A stretch of DNA of 43,061 bases, from positions 1-43,061 of the forward strand of contig DVKO01000142.1 in NCBI GenBank assembly GCA_018715985.1. Reading direction: 5' to 3'. The notes beneath the pieces are model-generated. The model did no database searches. It was not told the DNA's origin and worked only from the letters and a program-made list of their open reading frames with translations. The DNA is from Candidatus Enterenecus avicola (GTDB lineage: Bacteria > Bacillota > Clostridia > Oscillospirales > Oscillospiraceae). Positions 17,492 through 26,529 of this stretch are shown here, in pieces. The number at the start of each line of letters is the position of its first letter. Position 1 is the first letter of the stretch. A program made the translations under genes and the position numbers.

Positions 17492-18724
17492 ATGAAACGA
17501 ATGCTGCGTGTGACGGCAGGGGTGTTGGCTGTTTGCTGCCTGCCTCTGGGAGGATGCTCGGCGCCAACTGCACGGGATCGGATGGAAGGGGTAAAGCCGC
17601 AGCCGCTGACCCTGACCCAGACCACAGAGGACGAGTGGAGCCGTGTGGCGGACTTCGGGGTGAGGCTGCTGCAAACCACCGCGGAGGAGGAGAAAAATAC
17701 ACTCATCTCTCCCTTGTCAGTGCTGTGTGCCCTGGCTATGACCGCCAACGGGGCCAAAGGGGAGACGCTGGCGCAGATGGAGGACACCTTAGGGGCGCCG
17801 GTGGAGCGGCTCAACCAGGCGGTGCACACCCTCATGGGCCAGGAGGATGATGCCATGCGTCTGGCCAACTCCATCTGGCTGGCCCAGCGGGATGACCTTA
17901 CGGTCAATCAAGACTTTCTCCAGACCAACGCCAACTACTACGGGGCCGGCGTGTACCAGGCCCCCTTTGACCAGACCACGGTGAGGGAGATCAACCGCTG
18001 GGTGGAGGAGGAGACCCACGGCATGGTTGAGGAAATTCTGGACGAGATTCCTGCGGATACGGTGATGTACCTGGTCAATGCGCTGGCCTTTGAGGCGGAG
18101 TGGGAGAGCGTCTACACCCAGGCGGATGTGTGGGAGGGAAGTTTTACCACCCAAGCGGGGGAGAGCCAGTCGGTGGAGATGATGCACAGCCAGGAAGCGG
18201 GGTTCTTGCAGGACGATCTGGCCACGGGTTTTTTGAAGCCCTATGCCGGAGGCAAGTATGCCTTTGTCGCCCTTTTGCCCAATGAGGGGGTGACGGTGGA
18301 GGAGTATGTGGACACCCTCACCGGGGAGCATCTCCGAGCGTTGCTGGGAGATGCAAAAAACACCCCTGTGATGGCTGCTATACCGAAGTTTGAATCCGGC
18401 TCCGATGTGACGTTCACCCAGGCGCTGGAGGACATGGGAATGACCATGGCCTTTGACGGCACCCAGGCGGATTTGTCCGGGCTGGGGACCTATGCCGGGG
18501 GGAATTTGTTCGTCAATCAGGTGCTCCACAAGACCTATATTTCGGTGGCGGAGCAGGGGACCCGGGCCGGGGCAGCCACAGCGGTGGAGGTGAACGGAGA
18601 GTCCATGCTGGAGCCTGACAAGTTCATCGAGGTGACGCTGGACCGCCCCTTCGTCTATCTACTGGTGGATATGGAACACCAGATGCCCCTGTTTTTGGGG
18701 ACCATGCTCACCGTTCATTCATGA
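17492..18724 (+). CDS. Serpin (protease inhibitor) lipoprotein
   Basis: This is a 410-aa protein. A lipoprotein signal peptide ends in the lipobox LGGC with the lipidated Cys at residue 22, so the mature protein should sit on the outer face of the membrane. The rest is a full-length serpin. It includes the NTLISPLSV start of the fold, the reactive-centre-loop hinge EQGTRAGAATAVEV at 354-367 and the C-terminal signature starting DRPFVYLL near 384. Small residues in the hinge match inhibitory serpins, so it should trap serine or cysteine proteases by loop insertion. The exact P1 residue cannot be fixed without alignment; a Glu near 370 is my count. Gut Clostridia serpins of this type are known to act on host or bacterial serine proteases. 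It is the last gene of the sigma/anti-sigma operon. Confidence 0.93.
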   Translation: MKRMLRVTAGVLAVCCLPLGGCSAPTARDRMEGVKPQPLTLTQTTEDEWSRVADFGVRLLQTTAEEEKNTLISPLSVLCALAMTANGAKGETLAQMEDTLGAPVERLNQAVHTLMGQEDDAMRLANSIWLAQRDDLTVNQDFLQTNANYYGAGVYQAPFDQTTVREINRWVEEETHGMVEEILDEIPADTVMYLVNALAFEAEWESVYTQADVWEGSFTTQAGESQSVEMMHSQEAGFLQDDLATGFLKPYAGGKYAFVALLPNEGVTVEEYVDTLTGEHLRALLGDAKNTPVMAAIPKFESGSDVTFTQALEDMGMTMAFDGTQADLSGLGTYAGGNLFVNQVLHKTYISVAEQGTRAGAATAVEVNGESMLEPDKFIEVTLDRPFVYLLVDMEHQMPLFLGTMLTVHS

Positions 18725-18756
18725 CAGAAGAAAACCTGTGGGCTATCATCTGATCG

Positions 18757-18799
18757 AAACTGAGAGGCTGTCCCTGCAAAGGGACAGCCTCTCGGTTTC
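18757..18799. terminator. Bidirectional terminator between convergent genes
   Basis: An 18-bp stem (18757-18774 with 18781-18798, one G-T pair) closes a 6-base loop. AAAC and GTTT at the outer edges give a short T-run in both directions. It serves the serpin operon on the plus strand and probably the large surface-protein gene on the minus strand. Confidence 0.85.
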
Positions 18800-18858
18800 T
18801 ATGGAATTGTACCTCACATTATGAAGTGAAGCTGATGGGATGGCCTATGGCCTGCCCA

Positions 18859-21800
18859 TCACTGGTGCTTGGCCTCGTTCCGTCTTCTGTTGTACCACAG
18901 CCCGGCGGACAGGAGGACGCCGCAGCTGGCCAACACACCCAACCATAGGGCCAGGTGACTGCTGTCATTGGTCTGAGGGGACTGGGAATCCCCGCCGGTG
19001 GCAGGAGGCGCCTGGATGGTAAACTCCGTGGTGGCTGTGCCGGTCTGGGAGACGACGGACAGGGTGTGCTTACCCACAGACAGGGTCTCCAGATAGGCGG
19101 CATTCAGGGAGACGATGGTGCTCCCCTCCTTGACGGTGTAGTTGGAGGGGGCCAGGTCTTTGCCATCCACCTGGACCTTTCTAAAGTCATCATAGGCTGC
19201 GTTGGAGGTGAACGAGAGGGGGTCTCTGCTGCCCTGCTGCCAGGTTCCATTGGCGCCGGCGATGATCTCAGGCTGGAATGCGGGATCGAGACTGCCGCAC
19301 ACCGTGCATTTGCCGCCTTGATAATCGTGGGCCAGCTTGGCGATCACCTGACCCGTTTCCACCACTTCTCCGCACACGGTGCACACGATGTCACCGGTGT
19401 AGCCTTCCTGTGTGCAGGTGGCCGCCTTGGCGTTGGTGACCTCCGTCTGGCTGTGCCCCAGAGCAGGGAGGGTCACATCGGACAGTTGGAGCTCCGTGGT
19501 GGCAGTCTCATCCCCAAAATACTTTCCGCAGGTCTCGCAGGTCCAGTGCTCCTTGTTTCCTGCCTGTGTGCAGGTGGGAGCCTTGGCCTCGGTCTTGGTC
19601 AGTTTGTGGCTGGTGGCAGGAATCACCTTCCAGGTCTCCAGATTGGTGATCTCCTTGGTGCAGGCCGCATCTTCAAAGAACTTGTTGCAGGAACAGGTGT
19701 AGTAGTCCTTTTCTCCCTCGATATCACAGGTGGGTGGATATCCGGTGTGCAGCACGCCCACATGGGTGTGGGGGATGTCCTCCCAAAGGGCGTAGAAGGT
19801 GGTGTCGGCCTCCAACAACACGGAATCGCCGGGCGCATACACCGTGGTGCCGTCGGTGCTGGTGGCCCATGCCTGGAACTGCTTGCCCTGGGGTGGGGTA
19901 AAGTCGCAGGGGGGCAGGGTATAGCTGGCACCGAAGGCGGCAGTGTCATCCGGCATGGTTCCGCTGCCGCCGTTGGCATCGAAGTGCACGGGGTACTCAG
20001 TGAGCAGGGTAATCATGGCGGAATTGGTCGCCTCGTTGCCTGCTGCATCCGTGCTGCTGATGGCCTGGAATATGCCATCATTGTCTGGAGCCAAGGTGCT
20101 TGTCAGGGAGAAGCTGCCGTCTGCTGCCGCCGTGGTGGTAATGATGTCGGCATAGTCCCACTCATTTGCGGGCCCTGCCATGGTCACGGTGGCGCCTGGC
20201 TCGGTGACGCCGGTGATGGTATAGGTGCGGGTGCTGGGATCTGCATAGAACACTTCCTCGTCCAAGGTGAGGATAGGCGGGGTATCGTCCCGGGAGACCA
20301 GCACATAGCGGGTGGTGGTGTCGGTCACCCCGTCATGGGTGACACTGCCCGTCACAGACAGCATCAGAGTGCCATCCACGGTGGGAATGATATAGCCACC
20401 ACCGTATAGTCTTTCCTCCAACGCTGCGCCGGTGTCCATTCGGGTCGCGGTGAAGGTGGCATCCACGCCCTCCGGAGCCTCCACGGTCAAGCCACTGCCT
20501 GTGTCATGGAATGTGGCCTGATAGATACCATTTTCATCTGCCGTCAACGGCTCATAGTTGACCATAATGGTCATGTCCAGGGGAGCATACTCCGGCAGCA
20601 TCTTTGCTTCAGACTGCTTCTCTATGCCGTAGTATTTGGCTGTCTGCTCCCCTATGGTTTCGCTGCGGTAGGCGGTGACGCCCACCTTGTATTCCTGCCC
20701 TGCATCCAGGGTGATGGGGGTGCCGTCCTCGGTTGTGGCTCCCCCGGCGGTCATGGCCATGTCGATGGAGAAGGTACCGTTGTCCAGGTTCAAGCCGGCC
20801 ATTTTGGCCTCGCCAGAGAACTGAGACACGTCGTACTCATAGCCCAGTCCCGTGTCGGTGCCATCGGCGTGATAAATGGTGATACGGTAGCCGTCGGCAT
20901 CGTCAACCTGGCTCCAGGAGGCCTGCATGGTCTCGTTGCCGGTGGCGGTGAGGGTCACGGTCTGCACCTGGCCGGGCTGCATGGAGTTGGTGTAGGTCAT
21001 CCGGCTCTCCGAACTGGCGTTGCCGATGCCCAGCAGAGCCACTTCATCCGCCTCAACGGTGCCGTCGCCGTCAAAGTCCCCCGTCTCCTGGCGCATCAGG
21101 TAGGTTGTGACATAGTAGCTGCCGCTGGGAGCTGCGGTGCCGGTGGCGGGAACGGGAATGCTGAAGCTGGTGGTATCGTCCAGCACCTGCTCATCCACCA
21201 GATAGTCCGCGCCGTCTGGGTCGCTGGACAAATAGGTGCGCACCACATAGGTCACACCGGCCTCGGGGTTGGCAACGCTGCCGGTGACGGTGTTGCCGCT
21301 GAAGCGGACCGGGCCCAGTTCATCCGGCTCTACGTTGATGGCGGCAGCCTGCGCGGTAAAGGAGAGATCCGTGCTGTTGAGGGTGGTGACCTTATTGACG
21401 CTGGCCGCAAATAGGGATTGCCCAGAGGCGGCGTCCAGGGTGGTAATGGTGTAATCGCCGTTGAAGCCGGTTCCCTTCCCCAGATAGATCAGGGCAACAT
21501 GGTCGTTCCCGGTTCCGTCCGAGCGGGCAACCACGCCGCTGGAGACATTGGCTGTGTCGGCATTGGTGATATTCCCATCCGCATCGGTGGAAAGCCATAC
21601 CAAGTTTACCTGGCTGCCGTTGGGAGCGGTCACCCGGAGATGTTCCTTCAGCTGTGCTTCTGTAATCGAGGAGTCAAAGGCCAGCACCAGATAGGCGCTA
21701 TCCGTTTCATTGGTCACATTTACGTTGACGGTCTGGCTGGTGCTTGCCGATGCAGACAGCAACCGCGATGCAGGTGCGCTTCGTTGGGATGTGGTGCGAA

Positions 21801-24600
21801 GCCCTTGGATCTTGCCATCCCAGCTCCATGCGGGCAGAGATTTCCAAACCTTAAAGGTGAAGTCCCACCAGTCCCCCGTCGCTGCGCTCTTGGGCAGGAT
21901 CACCCAGACCCGGGCATTGCAGCCCAGCAGGGAGGCCTGGCCCATGGCGCCCAGATACAGCTTCATGTTGTTGAATGCGCCGCTAAAGCCGTTGCCAATG
22001 CTGCCGCTGACGGGAATGACCGTCTGGCCGCCCACCACGATGTCCACGCCTGCACCCAGCAAATTCATACCGCCGATGATGGCCCAATCATCGGGGAATT
22101 GAAGCTCTGCGTTGATGTGGCTGTTGCCGCTGGCCTGGACATAGAGCTGGGTATTCGCATTGTTTAAGCCGCCGAACAGGCCCACGGCCACACCAGCATC
22201 CAGTTTGAGCCAATTCTCGCTCACCGATGGCAGTCCGGCCTCCAGATTCGCTTTACCGGCGAATCTCATGCCGGAATATTCCGTGCCGTTATAGTTGACC
22301 CGCTGGCCCCCAATGTACAGCCCCAACCCGGCTTCCTCAATGATGCGCAGACTTTCCATGCCTGCAATTTTGATGTCGGAGGCGGTAAACTCAAAGGCGC
22401 CGGGGCCAATCACCGTATCGGTGGTACCGGTGAACAGCTGCACGTATTTGCCCTTGACGGTACCCCGCATGGTGATGGGAGGAATGGCATAGTAATCGCC
22501 GTTGATGGTATCCGCCAGATTGTAGAATCCCAGGCCGCCGCCGGTGATCTGTGCCACGGGGATGGTGGGCACCACGGTCAGCACCGGCAATGCGCTGCCG
22601 CCCACATAGAGATACAGGTCGTCGGGGATGAGAGCGCCATTGGACTTCAAACGCTTGAGTTCCAGTTCTGCCTTGGCCTTCACCAGGGAGAACAGGTCCA
22701 GACTGACATCAAATCCGTAGCTTTCTTGCCCGGCAAAGGTGTTGATGGAGCCTTCCACCTCTGCCAAATCCAGCCCAATCAGCTTGGCGGTGTCAAAGCT
22801 GCCGGTGGCCCGCACACCGTTTACGGTGAAGCTGCCGTTTTTCAGCCCATAGCCCAGCTCCTCCATGTCAAAGGTGGCGCCGTCAAAGAGGGTGGAAATG
22901 CTCATCTCCCCGGTGAAACGGAGGTTGCCGTCTTTGTCTGCATAGCCCATCGCCACCTGGGTGGTGGCATGGGGGATGTCCAGGGAAAAGATCGCGCTGT
23001 TTTTCTCCGGCTCAAAGCCCATGGTCAGCCCGTCGGCGTCAAAGCCCAAGGTCAGTCCACCGCCGTTTTTGGGGGCATAGAACTTGAAGGTGGGAGCGCT
23101 GAGGCTCAGTCCGCTGTGGGTGATCTTGCCGTCGGATGTGATGGAGAAGGAGCCGCCGTCGCCCCAGGTGGCTGTCACGGTGGGAGACAGCGCCGCCGCT
23201 CTGTCGGTAAATTCATAGGTATAGATTGTGTTCCCTCCGGTGTATCCCGTCCACCACGAAAATAGGCCTGCAAAGGGATTGTCTGCTACCTTAGTGGTGG
23301 TTTTATAGTTGCCCCGGAGTGTGGCAACGTGGGTATAGTTGGGGTACAAGGCTTTGACTGCGGACAACCCCTGATCGCTGTCATAGGGTTGAACCGTCAG
23401 TACGCCGGTACTGGAACGTAGTATGGCCAGCTTGTCGGCGTTGAGCTCCACTTCCACCTTATCCGGCTGGGTGGGGGCCTCTGCGTCACCCTTGGCGTAG
23501 AGATCCCGGAATCCCCAGAGGGAGCACACGGTTTGAACGTGCTGGAAATCCACATTCCAAAGTCGTTCGCCGGGGGAGTAGGTGGTCACGGTTCTCCCAT
23601 CACTGGAAACATAGTCCGGCAGAAACCAGTGATGCCCCTCTACACCGTGGCTGTTGGCTGCGTCTAGAGCGTCTTTGTTAAAGGAAGAAAGCCCCACAAA
23701 GGGATTTGCTGCCAGATAGTTATTCGTGTAGACCTCTGTGTAATAGGTAGCTATCGCCTTTGTCCTCGTCCAAGTTACTCCTTCCACAGGAACCTCGTAC
23801 TCAACCCAGTTGTATGTTTGGGAATATCCCAGTCCAGCCGTAATATTCTGTGGGTAAAAATTCGTCTGCTGGTGAGTCAGCCAAGGATCATCCCCCCACA
23901 TTTCCTCCGCTACACTCAGCATCAGAGGGGCTGTTGCCGACACATTTCGGTGTCCCATAGAGGCCAGGGGATACTCCTTGACGTGATGGGGGTAGCCCAC
24001 ATCCTGAACAGAAGTATCGGTACTGGTCATGCGGAAGGAAGTGTAAGAGACCACTGACCAGTGATTTCCCGCTTCACTCAGGTCTTTGTAAATGGCCGGT
24101 TGGATGTCAGAAGTCCCGGTGTCTGTGCCTTTGTTCACTCGGTCCAGCCAGAAGTTCATGACGGCGTCCAAGCGAGAATCGGTGAAGGTAAGGGACACAT
24201 AGAGCATTTTTCTGTTTTCATCCTCCAGGTTCTCCACTTGGCCGGAAATGCTCTTGATTTGCAGCTGCCCGGCGTTTTGGAAGCCTTCTTGATTGCCCAG
24301 ATAGAACCGGTTGGTCTCTGCCGGGAAGCGGAAAATGTCGTTGTTGCTGTTTAGCTGTGCCGTTGGTACGGTGTAACTGCGCAGCACAGAGCCGCTGCCG
24401 GTGGTCTGCACGGCAAAGGTGATATAGTCGTTTTGCAGTACCAGATACTGCACACCGCCGTAGGTAATCCGGCTGGTTGTGACTGCGGCACTTTCTTCTT
24501 CCGTGGTACGTATCGCCCCCACATAGGCCAGCGCCTGCGAGGGCAGAAGTCCAATGAGAAGCACAAATACACACAGCAAACTAAAAATCCTTTTTTTCAT
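18859..24600 (-). CDS. Giant sortase-anchored surface protein with InlB-type repeat
   Basis: This is a 1913-aa protein. The start is fixed by AGGAGGG shortly upstream and by a signal peptide ending ALA near residue 26. About 900 N-terminal residues form a large unrecognised beta-rich region, followed by beta-sandwich, FN3-like segments. Near 1534-1605 there is an InlB/Listeria-Bacteroides type repeat (FDANGGSG to FYALWE). Three cysteine-rich segments with CxxC pairs (about 1612-1755) and an X2-like Ig domain (about 1785-1850) follow. The C-terminus has the sorting signal SPQTND at 1874-1879, a hydrophobic helix and a positive tail (NRRRNEAKHQ). It should be secreted and linked to the cell wall by a sortase not present in this window. 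Adhesion or substrate binding is the likely general role. No catalytic motif is seen. Confidence 0.85.
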   Translation of the reverse strand: MKKRIFSLLCVFVLLIGLLPSQALAYVGAIRTTEEESAAVTTSRITYGGVQYLVLQNDYITFAVQTTGSGSVLRSYTVPTAQLNSNNDIFRFPAETNRFYLGNQEGFQNAGQLQIKSISGQVENLEDENRKMLYVSLTFTDSRLDAVMNFWLDRVNKGTDTGTSDIQPAIYKDLSEAGNHWSVVSYTSFRMTSTDTSVQDVGYPHHVKEYPLASMGHRNVSATAPLMLSVAEEMWGDDPWLTHQQTNFYPQNITAGLGYSQTYNWVEYEVPVEGVTWTRTKAIATYYTEVYTNNYLAANPFVGLSSFNKDALDAANSHGVEGHHWFLPDYVSSDGRTVTTYSPGERLWNVDFQHVQTVCSLWGFRDLYAKGDAEAPTQPDKVEVELNADKLAILRSSTGVLTVQPYDSDQGLSAVKALYPNYTHVATLRGNYKTTTKVADNPFAGLFSWWTGYTGGNTIYTYEFTDRAAALSPTVTATWGDGGSFSITSDGKITHSGLSLSAPTFKFYAPKNGGGLTLGFDADGLTMGFEPEKNSAIFSLDIPHATTQVAMGYADKDGNLRFTGEMSISTLFDGATFDMEELGYGLKNGSFTVNGVRATGSFDTAKLIGLDLAEVEGSINTFAGQESYGFDVSLDLFSLVKAKAELELKRLKSNGALIPDDLYLYVGGSALPVLTVVPTIPVAQITGGGLGFYNLADTINGDYYAIPPITMRGTVKGKYVQLFTGTTDTVIGPGAFEFTASDIKIAGMESLRIIEEAGLGLYIGGQRVNYNGTEYSGMRFAGKANLEAGLPSVSENWLKLDAGVAVGLFGGLNNANTQLYVQASGNSHINAELQFPDDWAIIGGMNLLGAGVDIVVGGQTVIPVSGSIGNGFSGAFNNMKLYLGAMGQASLLGCNARVWVILPKSAATGDWWDFTFKVWKSLPAWSWDGKIQGLRTTSQRSAPASRLLSASASTSQTVNVNVTNETDSAYLVLAFDSSITEAQLKEHLRVTAPNGSQVNLVWLSTDADGNITNADTANVSSGVVARSDGTGNDHVALIYLGKGTGFNGDYTITTLDAASGQSLFAASVNKVTTLNSTDLSFTAQAAAINVEPDELGPVRFSGNTVTGSVANPEAGVTYVVRTYLSSDPDGADYLVDEQVLDDTTSFSIPVPATGTAAPSGSYYVTTYLMRQETGDFDGDGTVEADEVALLGIGNASSESRMTYTNSMQPGQVQTVTLTATGNETMQASWSQVDDADGYRITIYHADGTDTGLGYEYDVSQFSGEAKMAGLNLDNGTFSIDMAMTAGGATTEDGTPITLDAGQEYKVGVTAYRSETIGEQTAKYYGIEKQSEAKMLPEYAPLDMTIMVNYEPLTADENGIYQATFHDTGSGLTVEAPEGVDATFTATRMDTGAALEERLYGGGYIIPTVDGTLMLSVTGSVTHDGVTDTTTRYVLVSRDDTPPILTLDEEVFYADPSTRTYTITGVTEPGATVTMAGPANEWDYADIITTTAAADGSFSLTSTLAPDNDGIFQAISSTDAAGNEATNSAMITLLTEYPVHFDANGGSGTMPDDTAAFGASYTLPPCDFTPPQGKQFQAWATSTDGTTVYAPGDSVLLEADTTFYALWEDIPHTHVGVLHTGYPPTCDIEGEKDYYTCSCNKFFEDAACTKEITNLETWKVIPATSHKLTKTEAKAPTCTQAGNKEHWTCETCGKYFGDETATTELQLSDVTLPALGHSQTEVTNAKAATCTQEGYTGDIVCTVCGEVVETGQVIAKLAHDYQGGKCTVCGSLDPAFQPEIIAGANGTWQQGSRDPLSFTSNAAYDDFRKVQVDGKDLAPSNYTVKEGSTIVSLNAAYLETLSVGKHTLSVVSQTGTATTEFTIQAPPATGGDSQSPQTNDSSHLALWLGVLASCGVLLSAGLWYNRRRNEAKHQ

Positions 24601-24712
24601 ACGGCTCCCTCCTTACTTGACGGTTCAGACTTGCGCGGCTGGACCTAAAAGATTTTTTCCTGGGAAACTGCTTGCCGGAAAGACGCATTTTAGCCCAGAA
24701 TAACGTGCCTTT

Positions 24713-24741
24713 ATTATATCAAATATAAAGATTGGTGCCTA
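24713..24741 (-). promoter_or_regulatory. Possible promoter of the giant surface-protein gene
   Basis: On the minus strand, TATAAT at 24718-24713 lies about 113 bases upstream of the ATG in an AT-rich patch. The -35 position (TAGGCA at 24741-24736, spacer 17) is a weak match. Confidence 0.4.
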
Positions 24742-24797
24742 TCACCCGTTTTACCCCCAAAAATGGGTGATACCCGGGAGGGTAGTCCCGGGTATCA
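24741..24797. repeat. Two overlapping, mutually exclusive hairpins
   Basis: One stem pairs 24741-24747 with 24765-24771. The other, a perfect 12-bp stem, pairs 24768-24779 with 24786-24797. They share 24768-24771, so only one can form fully. Read on the minus strand, the stronger hairpin is followed by ACCCATTTTT and could terminate readthrough from the patatin gene. It lies upstream of the putative promoter, so it is not a leader riboswitch of the surface gene. Confidence 0.4.
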
Positions 24798-25027
24798 TCT
24801 CTGGTGAGCATATCCTGTTTTTACTTTTTCTCATTCTCAATCCTTTATTTGTGCAGGGAGAAAAATGTTTGATTGCCCCAGAATTACCGATTTAACCCAG
24901 ATTTGTGCGGTTCACAGTTCCTGGAACGTTTTGTTAGGATCAGCTTTCTCACTGGGTCGTGTTCCTGGGTGGGAGTGTAAACTCTACGCCATGTGGAAGA
25001 GAAGTGGATGCTGGACCATAGAATGAC

Positions 25028-25065
25028 GCAGGACGGAAGAGAGGCGAGCCTCCCTTCCGTCCTGC
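25028..25065. terminator. Long hairpin after the patatin gene
   Basis: A perfect 12-bp stem (25028-25039 with 25054-25065) extends inward through a GAGG/CCTC pair. It lies 100 bases downstream of the minus-strand patatin gene. No good T-run follows on either strand, so termination is likely but not certain. Confidence 0.5.
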
Positions 25066-25164
25066 TTATGTATGGAAATGGATTGGTTCCAATCAATCCG
25101 CAATTTTGTGATGATCTGTGGAAAACGTGCTCATCGGATCGCTTTCATGGCAGAGCATTCACGC

Positions 25165-26034
25165 TCATGAGGTCTCAGAAGGTTGGGCCGTTGGGGCGGC
25201 GAGAAAATGGGCAATTTTCTCCCCATCTCCATACCCTTTTTCATAGAGGCGTTGGAGAGAATCCTTGCTCTTCTTCAGCGTGCTCACTCCACAGGTATCA
25301 TCGGGGGAGAGAATCAGCGCCTTCCCCTGCCGGGCATATTCCTGGGCCAAAGCTACGCTCTCATTATACCGCTGGGCCCTCTGGCACAGCTTTGCCGCAG
25401 CGGCTGGGTATGTTTTGCGGATGTGGGCGGCCAGTTTCTCGTCTTTTTCCGAAGTGCGCAGTTGGTGTTCCGGTTTGGTCAGGATCAAGACCACCTGGCC
25501 ACAGCCCAGCTCAAACGCCTTTTGGATGGGCACAGGGTCGCCCAAGGCCCCATCGTAGTAGGGAATCCCGGAGATCTCATAGGGGCGACACACAAAGGGA
25601 ATGGCACAGGAGGCTTTGCAGACGTTGTAATCGTCCTGCCGGATGTCACCTTTGTCGAAGTATTTCACCTGCCCGGTACGGGCGTCGGTGGCCACCACAT
25701 AAAACTCCATGGGGTTGTCCCGCAGGGCAGGGTAGTCCAGGGGATTTTCTCCATGGGAGCAGGAGAGGGTCCCGTAGACGTAATCCAGATCGATAAAGGA
25801 TTTTTTCCATATAAAATTGCGGAGACTCATGTATTTTTTGCGGAATGCGTATTCCGTGTAGAATTGATGATTTCGTCCCCGCTGTCTGGCTGCGTAGGAA
25901 GCCAGGTTGGCGCTGCCTGCGGACACCCCGATGCCCAGGTCAAAGGAAATGTGATGGTCCATACAATAATCCAGTACACCCACGGCGTAGATGCCTCTCA
26001 GGCCACCGCCCACATCCACTACACCTGTTTTCAT
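25165..26034 (-). CDS. Patatin-like phospholipase/acyl hydrolase
   Basis: This 289-aa cytosolic protein has an AAGGTGAG ribosome site. The glycine-rich oxyanion segment GGGLRG is at 9-14. The nucleophile motif GVSAG (Ser38) follows, and the catalytic Asp is in DGA near residue 160. These together make the Ser-Asp dyad of patatins. Length matches short bacterial patatin-like proteins of the YjjU/RssA kind. Likely substrates are membrane lipids or acyl esters; specificity is not visible. It lies 26 bases downstream of the chimeric oxidoreductase/ferredoxin ORF on the same strand and may share its transcript. Confidence 0.9.
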   Translation of the reverse strand: MKTGVVDVGGGLRGIYAVGVLDYCMDHHISFDLGIGVSAGSANLASYAARQRGRNHQFYTEYAFRKKYMSLRNFIWKKSFIDLDYVYGTLSCSHGENPLDYPALRDNPMEFYVVATDARTGQVKYFDKGDIRQDDYNVCKASCAIPFVCRPYEISGIPYYDGALGDPVPIQKAFELGCGQVVLILTKPEHQLRTSEKDEKLAAHIRKTYPAAAAKLCQRAQRYNESVALAQEYARQGKALILSPDDTCGVSTLKKSKDSLQRLYEKGYGDGEKIAHFLAAPTAQPSETS

Positions 26035-26060
26035 CGTATCAGCTCACCTTCTGGTCTATA

Positions 26061-26474
26061 TTATAAAAACAGTTCGCATTCCTTGCGGCTGGGGCAAACC
26101 TTCTTCAGCGCCACACCCACGGCGGCCAGCATCAGGGGATTCACCTTGCGGGCGTCGTGGGGGCAGAGGGAGACGCAGCGCATACAGGAGATGCAGGCCT
26201 TGTCGTCCACCTTTTTGGGATTGGCCTGGTCAATGGCCTGGACGTTCTGCCCCACCTGCACGACAACACCGGAACATTCGTTGCCTAAGGTCAGTGGCAT
26301 GGGATAGTCCTGAATGAGCTTGACGCTGCCGGTGAGGATCAGCAGCTCCAGGGGGTTGACCGCTGCTGCCTTTACCTGTATGAGAACTTCAAACTCGGAA
26401 ATGCTAGGCTGAGGAACGTCACACAACTGGGTGTGGATGGTTTTGGAATAACGGTTGATTTGAATGGCTTTCAT
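26061..26474 (-). pseudogene. Chimeric ORF: oxidoreductase N-terminus fused to EFR1-type ferredoxin tail
   Basis: The 137-residue frame starts at an ATG with AAAGGGG upstream. Residues 1-79 match the N-terminal GroES-like part of zinc-binding/quinone oxidoreductases of the MDR family (AAVNPLELL, TLGNECSG, VVVQVGQNVQ). From about residue 80 the sequence changes abruptly to the C-terminal end of an EFR1-type flavodoxin/ferredoxin protein. That part carries a 4Fe-4S set (C94, C97, C100, C104-P), KVNPLML and the terminal ELFL. Each parent protein lacks most of its length: there is no Rossmann fold from the first and no flavodoxin domain from the second. The in-frame junction near 26235 looks like a deletion or recombination scar. 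The product could still be made and bind an iron-sulfur cluster, but I treat it as a remnant. Confidence 0.7.
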
Positions 26475-26529
26475 ATAAGACCCCTTTCTTGCCATTGTAA
26501 TACTTGACATTAGAATACCATGGGTCAAA

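Larger units (their letters stand above)
24601..25164. other. 564-bp stretch without a convincing gene
   Basis: This gap between two minus-strand genes holds the leader and a possible promoter of the surface-protein gene (24713-24741), a pair of overlapping hairpins (24741-24797) and a long hairpin (25028-25065). Short open frames exist on both strands, but they lack ribosome sites or recognisable sequence. Confidence 0.6.

Noticed and set aside
24870-24884. Shared string GATTGCCCCA-AAT with the spacer at 7083-7096
   Set aside because: Similarity is only 13 of 14 bases and does not extend, so a common element is not supported.
24884-25096. 70-residue frame in the 564-bp gap
   Set aside because: No ribosome site, atypical composition and it crosses a strong hairpin.
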